This document shows positions 14,749-23,373 of a stretch of 63,513 nucleotides of DNA, piece after piece. Origin of the DNA: Paenibacillus antarcticus (GTDB lineage: Bacteria > Bacillota > Bacilli > Paenibacillales > Paenibacillaceae); assembly GCF_001637225.1 (NCBI RefSeq), contig NZ_LVJI01000028.1:1-63513 (forward strand), in the 5' to 3' direction. The position numbers and the translations under genes are program-made. The notes under the pieces were generated by a model. The model had not been told where the DNA came from. It was given only the letters and a program-made list of their open reading frames with translations, and ran no database searches. How positions within the stretch are numbered: position 1 is the first letter of the stretch; each line of letters starts with the position of its first letter.

Positions 14749-15918
14749 GTGGGCATTTTGAAACAAGAAACCCATGATTCATCATCATCCAGCATGACTT
14801 ACGCAACGCGTTGGAAGTATGAAAATTTACGTAATATCTCTGTTGCAGCTATTGTCTTAATAGCGATTACCCTTTTGGTTCTTTTGTTAATCAGTATTCA
14901 AGGTCGTAAACAAGTGTATCTGGTCATGGATGGTCAAGTGAAACCTATTGAAACCCATCATGCGATGTTACGGGATATGTTAGATGAACAAGCGATCGTA
15001 TTGAGACCGGAAGATAAGGTTTCCATGGCATTGAACAGCTCGATTAAAGACGGAGATAAGGTTCTTATAGAGCGTGCAGTTAAGGTTAATGTCGTTGTTG
15101 ATGGACAATCTAAAACCCGATTTACTACGCAAGGATCGGTTAAGGGTGTTATTCAAGAATTAGGTGTAACGCTTAAGGAACATGATAAAGTGTTTCCTGA
15201 ATTGACTAGTAAGGTCACAGATCAGTTAGAGATCAAGATTGTGCGGATTAATAAACAGCTTGTAGAGCGTATTGAGAAAGTTCCGTTCCAGGTGATTAAG
15301 ACTTCAGATTCAACGCTTCTCAAAGGAAATGTTAAAGTGGCACAGAATGGACAGCCTGGTACAATCGTTCATCATATCGAGAAAATATATCAAGACGGTA
15401 AGTTTGTATCGATGAAGATGGTTGGCACGGAAGTGCAAAGTAACAGACAGGATAAAGTTGTTCTGGTAGGCACGAAAGTAGAAGCGAAGAAACCAGTTAT
15501 TTTAGCATCTACATTAGCAAGCAAAAAAGACACGAGCAAGAAGAGTTCTGTTATCAAAGCAAGCCTAAGCAATAACAAGCTCAGTAAGGCTGGCGTGGAC
15601 TTCACATATAAGAAGGTTCTTAAGAATGTGTCTATGACCGCTTATTCATCGGAAGAAGCAGGAATAGGTACACGGACGGCTTCAGGTACACGCGTAACAG
15701 AGGGGCGTACGATTGCGGTTGATCGCAACATTATCCCTATGGGTTGGTGGGTGTACATTGAAGGCATTGGATTCCGCCGTGCAGAAGATACGGGTGGTGC
15801 CATCAAGGGTAATAAAATCGATGTATACTATGACTCCTTACAGAATGCTCGTAATTTTGGACGGAAGTCTGGGAGAACAGTATATGTCATCGGACCGACT
15901 AAGCCTCAATTGAACTAA
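14749..15918 (+). CDS. yabE: G5/3D-domain cell-wall protein (YabE-like)
   Basis: About 389 residues. A cytoplasmic N-terminus, one membrane segment (near residues 30-52), three DUF348 repeats, a G5 domain and a C-terminal 3D domain: SMTAYSSEEAGIG, TASGTRVTEGRTIAVD and EDTGGAIKGNKIDVYY supply the three conserved Asp. 3D domains are the catalytic cores of Rpf/Sps-type murein transglycosylases, so it probably remodels peptidoglycan outside the cell. GTG 14749 has AAGGAGG 8 nt upstream; the open frame back to 14647 overlaps the leader hairpin and is not needed. A c-di-AMP riboswitch lies upstream. Followed by rnmV and rsmA as in B. subtilis. Confidence 0.92.
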   Translation: MGILKQETHDSSSSSMTYATRWKYENLRNISVAAIVLIAITLLVLLLISIQGRKQVYLVMDGQVKPIETHHAMLRDMLDEQAIVLRPEDKVSMALNSSIKDGDKVLIERAVKVNVVVDGQSKTRFTTQGSVKGVIQELGVTLKEHDKVFPELTSKVTDQLEIKIVRINKQLVERIEKVPFQVIKTSDSTLLKGNVKVAQNGQPGTIVHHIEKIYQDGKFVSMKMVGTEVQSNRQDKVVLVGTKVEAKKPVILASTLASKKDTSKKSSVIKASLSNNKLSKAGVDFTYKKVLKNVSMTAYSSEEAGIGTRTASGTRVTEGRTIAVDRNIIPMGWWVYIEGIGFRRAEDTGGAIKGNKIDVYYDSLQNARNFGRKSGRTVYVIGPTKPQLN

Positions 15919-16041
15919 ATCGGTTTTACAACAGTCTTGTAATGCTATACTATTAGGGTCATATGGAAGTCATGCTGAAGAAGGGGATTTATCCTCTTCT
16001 TTTTGCTGTTGTTATAATGGATTTGAAGGGAAGAAATAGTC

Positions 16042-16584
16042 ATGATCAAAGAAATTATTGTCGTGGAAGGACGCGATGATACAACAGCTATTAAGAGAGC
16101 TGTAGATGCGGATACAATCGAAACGGGTGGCTCTGCAATTAATGCACGTATCATCCAGCGAATTGCATTAGCACAAGAGCGAAGAGGCGTTATTATATTT
16201 ACCGATCCAGATCATGCTGGAGAACGAATTCGCAAAATTATTGCTTCGCGTGTTCCAGGGTGTAAGCATGCCTTCATTCCAGAAGCCGATGCGACACGCA
16301 AAGGTGATATTGGTGTGGAGAATGCATCGCCGGAATCCATTCGTCACGCATTAGATCGTGTCCATACCTCCTACGAAGGCGTAGAGAGCCTTATCGACAT
16401 GGAAGACCTTGTAGACGCTGGGCTTATGGTTCACCCTGATGCAGCCGCTCGTCGTATGGCTATGGGTAACATTCTTGGTATTGGGTATTGTAATGGCAAG
16501 CAGTTTCTGAAGCGTCTCGCGATATTTCAAATTACGCGTGATGAATTCGTAAGTGCCCTCGCCCAAATTGAAGAGGGAGGATAA
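16042..16584 (+). CDS. rnmV: ribonuclease M5
   Basis: 180 residues, Toprim-domain nuclease that matures the 5' and 3' ends of 5S rRNA precursors. IIVVEGRDDTTAI has the Toprim Glu and IIFTDPDHAGERIR the DxD motif. Typical length. GAAGGGAAG precedes ATG 16042. It precedes rsmA by 6 nt, the conserved order. Its substrate, 5S rRNA, is encoded at the window's left edge. Confidence 0.96.
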   Translation: MIKEIIVVEGRDDTTAIKRAVDADTIETGGSAINARIIQRIALAQERRGVIIFTDPDHAGERIRKIIASRVPGCKHAFIPEADATRKGDIGVENASPESIRHALDRVHTSYEGVESLIDMEDLVDAGLMVHPDAAARRMAMGNILGIGYCNGKQFLKRLAIFQITRDEFVSALAQIEEGG

Positions 16585-16590
16585 TAAACA

Positions 16591-17475
16591 ATGAATGATT
16601 TAGATAGCATTGCTACACCAAGACGAACGAAGGATATCATTAGACGACATGGGTTCTCTTTTAAGAAGAGCTTGGGTCAGAATTTTCTTATTGATCAGAA
16701 TATTCTCAATAAAATTGTTGAAGCAGCAGAGTTGGATTCCACCAAAGGGGCTTTGGAGATTGGTCCCGGCATTGGCGCACTGACGGAGAGATTGGCACAG
16801 ACAGCAGGTAAGGTGACCGCAGTTGAAATTGACAAGCGCCTTATTCCAATTTTGGAAGAAGTATTGGAACCCTATGAGCATGTGCAGGTGGAACAGGCAG
16901 ACGTACTTGAAGTAGATTTGAAAGCGTTGTTTGAGAGCCATTTTAAAGATGTTTCTAAGGTTAGCGTGGTGGCGAATCTGCCGTATTACGTTACAACACC
17001 TATTTTGATGAAACTTCTGGAGGGGAAACTCCCTCTTGAGCATATTGTTGTCATGATTCAAAAGGAAGTTGCTCAGCGTATGGCTGCTTCACCGGGGAGT
17101 AAGGAATACGGTAGTCTTAGTATTGCAGTTCAATACTATAGTGAGCCAAAGTTGATCTGTATCGTGCCAAACACAGTATTTATTCCGCAGCCTAATGTGG
17201 ATTCTGCTGTTATTCGTTTAACGGTTCGTGATAAACCGCCAGTTGATGCTAAGGATGAAGTACATTTCTTTGACGTGGTACACGCCTCATTCGCTCAACG
17301 ACGTAAAACCATTTCGAATAACCTCAAGAGCCGGTTCTCACCTGCTGAAGGACGTGAGCTTATTGATGCTTTATTGCTACAGGCAGGAATTGAGCCTTCG
17401 AGACGTGGAGAAACACTCAGCCTACAAGAATTTGCTACTCTTAGTAATGTGTTGTTAGAAGCGGGTATTGTGTAG
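16591..17475 (+). CDS. rsmA: 16S rRNA dimethyladenosine transferase RsmA (KsgA)
   Basis: 294 residues. Dimethylates A1518 and A1519 in the 3' hairpin of 16S rRNA. KKSLGQNFLID (residues 27-37), ALEIGPGIGALTERLA (SAM motif I near residue 52-66), VANLPYYVTTPI (motif IV near 129) and SFAQRRKTISNNL near 233 are diagnostic. AGGGAGG precedes ATG 16591 by 8-10 nt. Cotranscribed with rnmV. Confidence 0.97.
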   Translation: MNDLDSIATPRRTKDIIRRHGFSFKKSLGQNFLIDQNILNKIVEAAELDSTKGALEIGPGIGALTERLAQTAGKVTAVEIDKRLIPILEEVLEPYEHVQVEQADVLEVDLKALFESHFKDVSKVSVVANLPYYVTTPILMKLLEGKLPLEHIVVMIQKEVAQRMAASPGSKEYGSLSIAVQYYSEPKLICIVPNTVFIPQPNVDSAVIRLTVRDKPPVDAKDEVHFFDVVHASFAQRRKTISNNLKSRFSPAEGRELIDALLLQAGIEPSRRGETLSLQEFATLSNVLLEAGIV

Positions 17476-17552
17476 ATCGTGAATGATAAATATACCAAAA
17501 TAAGAACCAATCCGGGTTACTGCCCATAACATGGGGTAGGGGTGATGTTCTG

Positions 17553-18449
17553 ATGAATTTGGGTGATTTAGTCGTCCGCCAATCGTATGGCGGTGATATT
17601 GCGTTTCGTATTGAAGATATATACCAGGACTCTGCCATCCTTAAGGGAACTGATTTTCGATTGTTGGCGGATTCTCCCCTTAAGGATTTAACGAAGGTAC
17701 CCTATTCACCGGTGAGCGAAAAGACCCAGAAGGCACAAGTGAAAGCAAATGAATCTCTGTCGTCTCTTCAGCGCCATCGTGAAGAACAATCTGCCCGGAA
17801 TCAAATGCAAACGGGTGGAGAGTGGGGTGCTGTCAAGGAGCCTGCTTTTTTCGAAGTGCCTGGTAAAGTGCTACATCTTGATGGAGATCCGAATTATCTA
17901 AAGAAGAGTCTTCAGGCCTACGAACAGCTTCGTGTGCCTGCGGAGGGTCATTACGTAAGGGAATCTGGCATGGCAGATGCACTTTATCGACTTTTGCCAA
18001 AGGTCCAGCCAGATATTCTGGTCATTACAGGTCACGATGGTGTCTTAAAGTTCAGGAGGAACCACGATCTTTATAGCCTGAATAGCTACAAAAATTCACA
18101 AAATTTCGTAAGTGCAATTCAAATAGCTCGTCAGTATGAACGCAACTTGGATGCCCTAACCATTGTAGCGGGGGCCTGTCAGTCTCATTTTGAGGCCTTA
18201 CTCCAAGCAGGAGCTAATTTCGCGAGTTCACCTGCTCGGATTCTCATTCATGCCCTAGATCCAGTATACGTGGCTGCGAAAGCCTCATTCACATCGATCA
18301 AAGAAGTCATTAATATGAACGATGTATTAGGAAATACAATTAGTGGTACTGAAGGTGTAGGTGGTATTGAGTCACGTGGGAGTTACCGTATGGGTCTTCC
18401 TCGTCTTTATGATCTATCTACACTTAAAGTGACGCCAGCAGCGATTTAG
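17553..18449 (+). CDS. yabG: sporulation-specific peptidase YabG
   Basis: 298 residues, YabG cysteine-type protease that trims spore-coat proteins late in sporulation (B. subtilis: 290 residues, mother cell). ILVITGHDGVLKF near residue 155 and VAGACQSHFEALLQAGANFASSP near 205-227 are conserved and include the likely catalytic His and Cys. GGGGTGA lies 9 nt before ATG 17553. It lies between rsmA and veg as in B. subtilis; terminator at 18534. Confidence 0.95.
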   Translation: MNLGDLVVRQSYGGDIAFRIEDIYQDSAILKGTDFRLLADSPLKDLTKVPYSPVSEKTQKAQVKANESLSSLQRHREEQSARNQMQTGGEWGAVKEPAFFEVPGKVLHLDGDPNYLKKSLQAYEQLRVPAEGHYVRESGMADALYRLLPKVQPDILVITGHDGVLKFRRNHDLYSLNSYKNSQNFVSAIQIARQYERNLDALTIVAGACQSHFEALLQAGANFASSPARILIHALDPVYVAAKASFTSIKEVINMNDVLGNTISGTEGVGGIESRGSYRMGLPRLYDLSTLKVTPAAI

Positions 18450-18533
18450 TAACGACTTCCAAACGTTGGAGGTATTTGGTACTAAATCCCTTGTGTCCGT
18501 AGGTGCGAGGAATACAGTAGTTGTCAAAAAAAG

Positions 18534-18574
18534 AAATAAACCCCGAATTTGCTCCTTGAATTTGGGGTTTATTT
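18534..18574. terminator. terminator after yabG
   Basis: AAATAAACCCCGAATT and AATTTGGGGTTTATTT form a long stem. The T-run is short, but the stem is strong and A/T tracts suit both directions. Confidence 0.75.
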
Positions 18575-18624
18575 GTTGAATTTAGGGATTTATTGAAATG
18601 GTTTGTAGGCTCAGAAAAAATTCG

Positions 18625-18654
18625 TTGACAATATAATTTTAGTGCTGATATAAT
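18625..18654 (+). promoter_or_regulatory. veg: upstream veg promoter
   Basis: TTGACA (18625-18630), 18 nt, TATAAT (18649-18654): consensus hexamers. Tandem with the promoter at 18667. Confidence 0.75.
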
Positions 18655-18666
18655 TAATGTTTTGAT

Positions 18667-18695
18667 TTGACAACCACCTAAAAATTTGTTATACT
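18667..18695 (+). promoter_or_regulatory. veg: main veg promoter
   Basis: TTGACA (18667-18672), 17 nt, TATACT (18690-18695). The veg promoter of B. subtilis is one of the strongest sigma-A promoters known; this one has the same quality. Confidence 0.9.
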
Positions 18696-18722
18696 GGACA
18701 AGGAAAGAGGTGGTCGTTAGAC

Positions 18723-18998
18723 ATGGCTAAAAACGCACTGTTAGAAATCAAGCACAGTCTCGATGCTCATGTAGGTCAAAAAATTATGTTACGTGCCAAC
18801 GGCGGTCGCAGAAAGACTGTTGAGCGAACTGGTGTTTTGGAAGAAACGTACCCTTCTGTTTTTATTGTGAAACTAGACGAAGAACAACAGACTTTTAAAC
18901 GTGTTTCATACAGTTACGCAGATATCCTTACTGCTTCGGTGGAAGTTACGATTTGCGAGAACAATAGTGAAATGCAGCTTGAGTATATCAAAGCATAA
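18723..18998 (+). CDS. veg: Veg protein
   Basis: 91 residues, Veg family, an SH3-like small basic protein. In B. subtilis Veg stimulates biofilm genes, apparently by opposing SinR. NALLEIKHSLDAHVGQKI and RANGGRRKTVERTGVLEETYPSVFIV match closely. AAAGAGGTGG precedes ATG 18723. Monocistronic: two strong promoters upstream and a terminator at 19017. Placed between yabG and sspF as in B. subtilis. Confidence 0.96.
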   Translation: MAKNALLEIKHSLDAHVGQKIMLRANGGRRKTVERTGVLEETYPSVFIVKLDEEQQTFKRVSYSYADILTASVEVTICENNSEMQLEYIKA

Positions 18999-19016
18999 AT
19001 CTTAACTATAAAGACT

Positions 19017-19047
19017 AGACAGTCCTTCTTGGAGGGCTGTCTTTTTG
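19017..19047 (+). terminator. veg: veg terminator
   Basis: AGACAGTCCT and AGGGCTGTCT pair around TCTTGG-like loop bases, then TTTTT. Confidence 0.88.
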
Positions 19048-19085
19048 TATATTCTTTTTGCGGGGTGAAATCGGGAACTTGTTAG

Positions 19086-19116
19086 TGAATGAGATTAAGT
19101 GTACTGCGTCATACTA
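19086..19116 (+). promoter_or_regulatory. sspF: sigma-G promoter of sspF
   Basis: TGAATG (19086-19091), 18 nt, CATACTA (19110-19116). The -10 is a perfect sigma-G consensus and the -35 matches TGAATA in five of six positions, as expected for a forespore gene. Confidence 0.8.
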
Positions 19117-19158
19117 ACAGCGACATTCATTTTCACTTATTGATAAGGGGGACTATTC

Positions 19159-19335
19159 ATGAGCCGTAAAAAAGTGATGTCAGAAGAACTTAAGTATGAG
19201 CTTGCGAAAGATTTAGGGTTCTACGATACCGTCCAGAAAGAAGGATGGGGAGGCATTCGAGCTAAGGATGCAGGGAATATGGTCAAAAGAGCGATTGAAC
19301 TTGCGGAGAAGGCAGCAGCCAGAAACCCAGATTAA
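19159..19335 (+). CDS. sspF: small acid-soluble spore protein SspF
   Basis: 58 residues (below a 60-residue cutoff). Alpha/beta-type SASP that coats spore DNA. It begins MSRKKVMSEELKYELAKDLG and has the hallmark GWGGIRAKDAGNMVKRAIE near residues 29-47. AAGGGGG lies 8-10 nt before ATG 19159. A sigma-G promoter is upstream and a terminator follows at 19352, so it is a single-gene forespore unit. In B. subtilis sspF also follows veg. Confidence 0.96.
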   Translation: MSRKKVMSEELKYELAKDLGFYDTVQKEGWGGIRAKDAGNMVKRAIELAEKAAARNPD

Positions 19336-19351
19336 TGATGATATGAAAGCG

Positions 19352-19387
19352 GAAGGCCATCCCAAGAGGTGGTCTTTCGTTTTTTTT
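19352..19387 (+). terminator. sspF: sspF terminator
   Basis: GAAGGCCATCC and GGTGGTCTTTC pair (with G-U pairs) around CAAGA, followed by TTTTTTTT. A degenerate AAATATAAG repeat begins 2 nt later. Confidence 0.85.
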
Positions 19388-19388
19388 A

Positions 19389-19434
19389 AAATATAAGTAA
19401 GTGTAAAATTTTTCATACTCTATTCCTTATGATT
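19389..19434. repeat. degenerate copy of the 48-bp AT-rich element
   Basis: AAATATAAGTAAGTGTAAAA resembles the left half of the 48-bp element and TTCCTTATGATT its right end; about 46 bp. It sits right after the sspF terminator. Confidence 0.4.
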
Positions 19435-19543
19435 CCATTAAAATGAGTACCATCCTTGCCAAACGACTGTATAGCCATTTCACCTTGATAGATTATTTAT
19501 TTGCATCTTGGATAATTAAGGGTATGATCATCATAATCTTAAA

Positions 19544-19571
19544 TGACTTGAATGAGACAGTTTGGTATAAT
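19544..19571 (+). promoter_or_regulatory. ispE: candidate ispE promoter
   Basis: TATAAT (19566-19571) preceded by TGG (extended -10). The -35 (TGACTT, 19544-19549) is weak. Confidence 0.5.
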
Positions 19572-19615
19572 GTGTGAAGTTATAATGAGCGAAAAGTTAA
19601 GGGTGGGTGAACGCC

Positions 19616-20470
19616 TTGAAAATTTATGAAAAAGCACCAGCCAAGATCAACTTAATGCTGGATGTATTACATAAGCGGCCTGATGGTTTTCATGAGGTGG
19701 AAATGGTAATGACAATGGTCGATTTAGCAGATCGATTAGAAATGGTGGAGTTACCAAGAGATACGATCATTATCTCTAGCCAAGCAGGTTATATTCCGCT
19801 TGATGAGAAGAATTTGGCTTTCCAAGCTGCAAGATTAATTAAGGATCGATATGACGTCAAGAAGGGTGTTCATATTCATCTGGACAAAAAAATTCCCGTT
19901 GCTGCAGGACTTGCAGGTGGTAGTAGTGACGCGGCTGCGACACTAAGAGGTCTGAATCGTCTATGGGAGCTTCATATACCAACGCAAGAGTTACAGCAAT
20001 TAGGGGCAGAGCTTGGCTCAGACGTGCCTTTCTGTGTGACTGGAGGGACGGCGCTTGCAACAGGTAGGGGAGAATTGTTAACACCAATTGAGAATCCTCC
20101 CCAGTGTTGGGTTGTACTGGCCAAACCACCGATCAATGTGTCAACGGCAGAAGTATATACACGGTTGAAAAGTCATCAGATTACCAACCATCCATCGGCA
20201 TCAGGTATGATTGCTGCCATCCAAGCCGGAAACTTCCACGAGGTATGCGGGCAAATGGGTAATGTACTTGAAGATGTTACGCTCAAGCTACATCCAGAAG
20301 TTCAACACTTAAAAGAAGCCATGATGAGGTTGGGTGCTGATGGAACGTTGATGTCAGGCAGCGGTCCAACGGTGTTCGGCTTAGTATCCAAGGAATCGAA
20401 GGTTCCTAGGATTTATAACGGACTACGAGGGTTTTGTCGTGAAGTTTATGCTGTACGTTTATTGACTTAG
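19616..20470 (+). CDS. ispE: 4-diphosphocytidyl-2-C-methyl-D-erythritol kinase
   Basis: About 284 residues, GHMP kinase of the MEP isoprenoid pathway; phosphorylates CDP-methylerythritol at O2. KAPAKINLMLDV at the N-terminus, PVAAGLAGGSSDAAATLR (ATP loop, near residue 92-110) and SGSGPTVFGL (near 250) are diagnostic. TTG 19616 fits AGGGTGG 9 nt upstream better than the in-frame GTG 19607, which abuts it. Between sspF and purR as in B. subtilis. Confidence 0.95.
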   Translation: MKIYEKAPAKINLMLDVLHKRPDGFHEVEMVMTMVDLADRLEMVELPRDTIIISSQAGYIPLDEKNLAFQAARLIKDRYDVKKGVHIHLDKKIPVAAGLAGGSSDAAATLRGLNRLWELHIPTQELQQLGAELGSDVPFCVTGGTALATGRGELLTPIENPPQCWVVLAKPPINVSTAEVYTRLKSHQITNHPSASGMIAAIQAGNFHEVCGQMGNVLEDVTLKLHPEVQHLKEAMMRLGADGTLMSGSGPTVFGLVSKESKVPRIYNGLRGFCREVYAVRLLT

Positions 20471-20548
20471 GAGTATAGACACTTGTGAAAAGGCGTATAA
20501 TGATGATATATTTTATATAAAATATTCGGATTTAGCGAGGAGCATTTC

Positions 20549-21376
20549 GTGAAAAAATTAAAACGAAGCGCACGTTTAGTAGAGTTAACACAATATCTGC
20601 TGAACAGACCACATACATTGATACCCCTTACGACATTTGCTGACCGCTATGGTGCGGCAAAATCGTCAATTAGTGAAGACTTAGCCATTATTAAAGAAGT
20701 GTTTGAAGATGAAGGTATGGGAGATCTACAAACATTTGCAGGAGCAACGGGTGGCGTAAGATTTATTCCTAAGATGACGAAGAAGCAAGCCCTGCTCTTT
20801 GCAGAGGACTTGTGTGCACAGTTGGAACAAAGAGATCGGATTTTACCAGGTGGATATTTATATATGTCCGATTTACTGGGAGAGCCATCACTTATGAACG
20901 AAGCAGGTAAAATTTTCGCCACAGCATTCGCAGAAAAAGAAATTGATTGTGTGATGACCGTTGAAACCAAAGGTATTCCATTAGCCTATGCGACAGGTGC
21001 ACAACTTAATCTACCTGTTGTCCTCGTACGCCGTGACCATCAGGTGACGGAAGGATCTGCGGTAAGTATTAATTACGTCTCAGGCTCTCACAAGAGTATT
21101 CACACCATGTCTTTGTCTCGTCGAGCTTTAAAGGAAAAGTCCAGAGTGCTTATTGTGGATGATTTCATGAAAGCAGGAGGCACGATTCAAGGCATGGTCG
21201 ACTTACTGGCTGAGTTTAATGCCGAAGTCGCTGGCGTTGGTGTATTGGTGGAATCTGGGGCTGTAGAGACGGAAGAGCGTTTGCTCCATGATTATGTATC
21301 GCTTGCAAAGTTGACAGCCGTTGATTTCAAGAGTAAACAGATTCTTGTGAGTCCGGGTAATTATTTCGAATCTTAG
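20549..21376 (+). CDS. purR: purine operon repressor PurR
   Basis: 275 residues. Bacillus-type PurR: an N-terminal winged helix (residues 1-70) and a phosphoribosyltransferase-like domain (about 75-275) that senses PRPP. VLIVDDFMKAGGTIQGM near residue 200 is the PRPP-binding motif. It represses purine synthesis genes when PRPP is low. GTG 20549 with GAGGAG upstream. In B. subtilis yabJ lies between purR and spoVG; it is absent here. Confidence 0.96.
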   Translation: MKKLKRSARLVELTQYLLNRPHTLIPLTTFADRYGAAKSSISEDLAIIKEVFEDEGMGDLQTFAGATGGVRFIPKMTKKQALLFAEDLCAQLEQRDRILPGGYLYMSDLLGEPSLMNEAGKIFATAFAEKEIDCVMTVETKGIPLAYATGAQLNLPVVLVRRDHQVTEGSAVSINYVSGSHKSIHTMSLSRRALKEKSRVLIVDDFMKAGGTIQGMVDLLAEFNAEVAGVGVLVESGAVETEERLLHDYVSLAKLTAVDFKSKQILVSPGNYFES

Positions 21377-21399
21377 ATTGCTTTCTGACCTCGAAATAC

Positions 21400-21460
21400 T
21401 TGTCGATTTAAATGTGTGAAATAGGTAGGTTATCAACGAATAAGCAAGAAGATTGTCGAA
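21400..21460 (+). promoter_or_regulatory. spoVG: candidate Spo0A boxes upstream of spoVG
   Basis: TTGTCGA (21400-21406) and TTGTCGAA (21453-21460); the second is a perfect core 0A box. They lie 60-115 nt upstream of the sigma-H promoter of spoVG. Binding is untested. Confidence 0.4.
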
Positions 21461-21513
21461 TAATATTTTTATTTAATAAATTCCTGTTTTTAGGATATTT
21501 TATTGAATTAAAA

Positions 21514-21544
21514 AAAAGGATTTACGTGTGTTGTGTGGAATTAT
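21514..21544 (+). promoter_or_regulatory. spoVG: sigma-H promoter of spoVG
   Basis: AAAAGGATTT (to 21523) and GTGGAATTA (21535-21543), with spacing close to that expected for sigma-H (-35 RNAGGAWWW, -10 RNNGAAWW). spoVG is a classic sigma-H gene in B. subtilis. Confidence 0.75.
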
Positions 21545-21583
21545 ACACCAAGTCTCTGATGGAAAAAGGTGGTGAACACACAC

Positions 21584-21871
21584 ATGCAAATTACGGATGT
21601 CAGACTTCGTCGGGTAAATTCTGAAGGAAGAATGAAAGCTATCGCATCCATTACCATTGATAACGAATTTGTTGTTCATGACATTCGGGTTATTGATGGA
21701 AACAACGGAATGTTTGTTGCTATGCCTAGCAAACGAACTCCTGATGGAGAATTCCGCGATATTGCTCACCCAATCTCTTCCGGTACTCGGGAGAAGATTC
21801 AATCTGCTGTATTAGCAGAGTACGAAAGTGCAGCTAATGAAGAAGAAGAAGTGATTGAAGAAGGCGCTTAA
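21584..21871 (+). CDS. spoVG: SpoVG, RNA-binding regulator
   Basis: 95 residues, close to B. subtilis SpoVG (97). MQITDVRLRRVNSEGRMKAI and FVAMPSKRTPDGEFRDIAHPI are near-invariant. SpoVG binds RNA and affects sporulation, septation and stress genes. ATG 21584 has AAAGGTGG 11 nt upstream; the in-frame GTG 21569 lies within that ribosome site. The acidic tail EEEEVIEEGA is usual. Sigma-H promoter upstream and a terminator downstream make it monocistronic. Confidence 0.96.
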   Translation: MQITDVRLRRVNSEGRMKAIASITIDNEFVVHDIRVIDGNNGMFVAMPSKRTPDGEFRDIAHPISSGTREKIQSAVLAEYESAANEEEEVIEEGA

Positions 21872-21892
21872 GTTCGCCTAATAGGGTTTGAA

Positions 21893-21929
21893 GAAAAGGG
21901 AGCCAGTACATGGCTCTCTTTTCTTTTTT
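21893..21929 (+). terminator. spoVG: spoVG terminator
   Basis: GAAAAGGGAGCCA and TGGCTCTCTTTTC pair (one G-U/near-perfect) around GTACA, then TTTTTT. Confidence 0.9.
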
Positions 21930-21981
21930 CGTAGAATGAGATATATTCAGTAGTGAGTTCAAGAGCAGGAGGTTAAATCCC

Positions 21982-23373
21982 TTGAAAAGAATGGCTATAG
22001 TTCTTGCCGCAGGTCAGGGCAAACGGATGAAATCCAAATTATACAAAGTACTTCATCCTGTATGTGGGAAACCCATGGTAGGACATGTACTTGACACCGT
22101 TAAACAAGTCAACAGTGAGCGAGTAATTGTGATTGTTGGACATGGTGCGGAAGCCGTACAATCTTATCTTGGGGATGCCGCAGAATATGTGCTTCAACCG
22201 CAACAGCTAGGAACTGGGCATGCCGTTACACAGGCTGCGCCGTTACTTAGGAATGAGGCTGGCTCTACGATTGTTATCTGTGGAGATACTCCCCTAGTTA
22301 CGCCAGAGACGCTAGAAGGGCTCATGCAGCTGCATGAGAGCAATAACGCTGCTGCAACGGTCTTAACTGCCCAACTGGATAACCCTAAGGGTTACGGACG
22401 TGTTATTCGCGGAGAAGATGGTAGCGTACTTCGGATTGTGGAACAAAAAGATTGCTCACCACAAGAAGATGTCGTACGCGAGATTAATACAGGTACGTAT
22501 TGTTTTGACAATCTCAAATTGTTCGAAGCACTTGAGAAGGTGACGAACCATAATGCCCAATCGGAATACTATCTGACAGATGTGATTGGTATCCTTGTGA
22601 ATGCGAGTGAAACGGTTCTCGGGTATATCACAAATGATAGTTCTGAATCTATAGGTGTAAATGATCGTCTAGCGCTTTCTGAAGCCGAACAATTTATGAG
22701 AGAACGAATTGCAAAACGTCACATGTTGAATGGTGTAACGATGATTGATCCATCTTCAACGGTCATTGGTGCGGATGTTACCATTGGTTCGGATACGATT
22801 CTGTATCCAGGAACGATCATTAAAGGATATACTGTTATAGGTGAAGATTGTATCATAGGTCCTAATAGTGATATTGATTCATCGATTATTGCTAATAACG
22901 CAATCATTAGTCATTCAGTTCTCGACCATGCTGAAGTAGGTTTGCGTACAACGGTTGGACCATTTGCATATTTACGTCCCGGAGCTAAGCTTGGAGAGGA
23001 CGTCAAGATTGGCGACTTCGTAGAAGTGAAGAATTCCGTCATTGATAATGGCTCGAAAGTGTCACATTTGAGTTATATTGGAGATGCTACCGTCGGAAAA
23101 AATGTTAATGTAGGTTGCGGTGCGATAACTGTGAACTACGATGGGTATAATAAATCTGTGACAGAGATTGAAGATGACGCCTTTATTGGTAGTAATGTCA
23201 ATCTTATTGCTCCGGTTAAAGTAGGCAAAGGTGCATTTATCGTAGCAGGTTCAACGATTACACACTCCGTTGGTGAGAATGAGATGGCCATCGCGAGACA
23301 ACAACAGGTGAACAAACCTGGATATGCAGATAAAATTCGTAACAAGGCTAAAGCAAAGAAGAATAAAGGCTAA
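21982..23373 (+). CDS. glmU: bifunctional GlcNAc-1-P uridyltransferase / GlcN-1-P acetyltransferase
   Basis: 463 residues. Makes UDP-GlcNAc for peptidoglycan. The N-terminal half is the uridyltransferase (VLAAGQGKRMKSK at residue 8, CGDTPL near 100); the C-terminal half is a left-handed beta helix of hexapeptide repeats with the acetyltransferase site (LRPGAKLG, GDFVEVKNS, NYDGYNK). TTG 21982 has AGGAGG 9-10 nt upstream; ATG 21991 is a weaker alternative. Followed by prs; glmU-prs is the conserved pair. Confidence 0.97.
   Translation: MKRMAIVLAAGQGKRMKSKLYKVLHPVCGKPMVGHVLDTVKQVNSERVIVIVGHGAEAVQSYLGDAAEYVLQPQQLGTGHAVTQAAPLLRNEAGSTIVICGDTPLVTPETLEGLMQLHESNNAAATVLTAQLDNPKGYGRVIRGEDGSVLRIVEQKDCSPQEDVVREINTGTYCFDNLKLFEALEKVTNHNAQSEYYLTDVIGILVNASETVLGYITNDSSESIGVNDRLALSEAEQFMRERIAKRHMLNGVTMIDPSSTVIGADVTIGSDTILYPGTIIKGYTVIGEDCIIGPNSDIDSSIIANNAIISHSVLDHAEVGLRTTVGPFAYLRPGAKLGEDVKIGDFVEVKNSVIDNGSKVSHLSYIGDATVGKNVNVGCGAITVNYDGYNKSVTEIEDDAFIGSNVNLIAPVKVGKGAFIVAGSTITHSVGENEMAIARQQQVNKPGYADKIRNKAKAKKNKG

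Noticed and set aside
16600..17061. 153-residue - strand ORF opposite rsmA
   Set aside because: Fully antisense to a conserved gene, no family features.
17505..17532. Sigma-K-like promoter (AAC, 17 nt, CATAACAT) before yabG
   Set aside because: Motif is fair and yabG is a late mother-cell gene, but the implied start would cut into the ribosome site GGGGTGA. Not kept as a feature.
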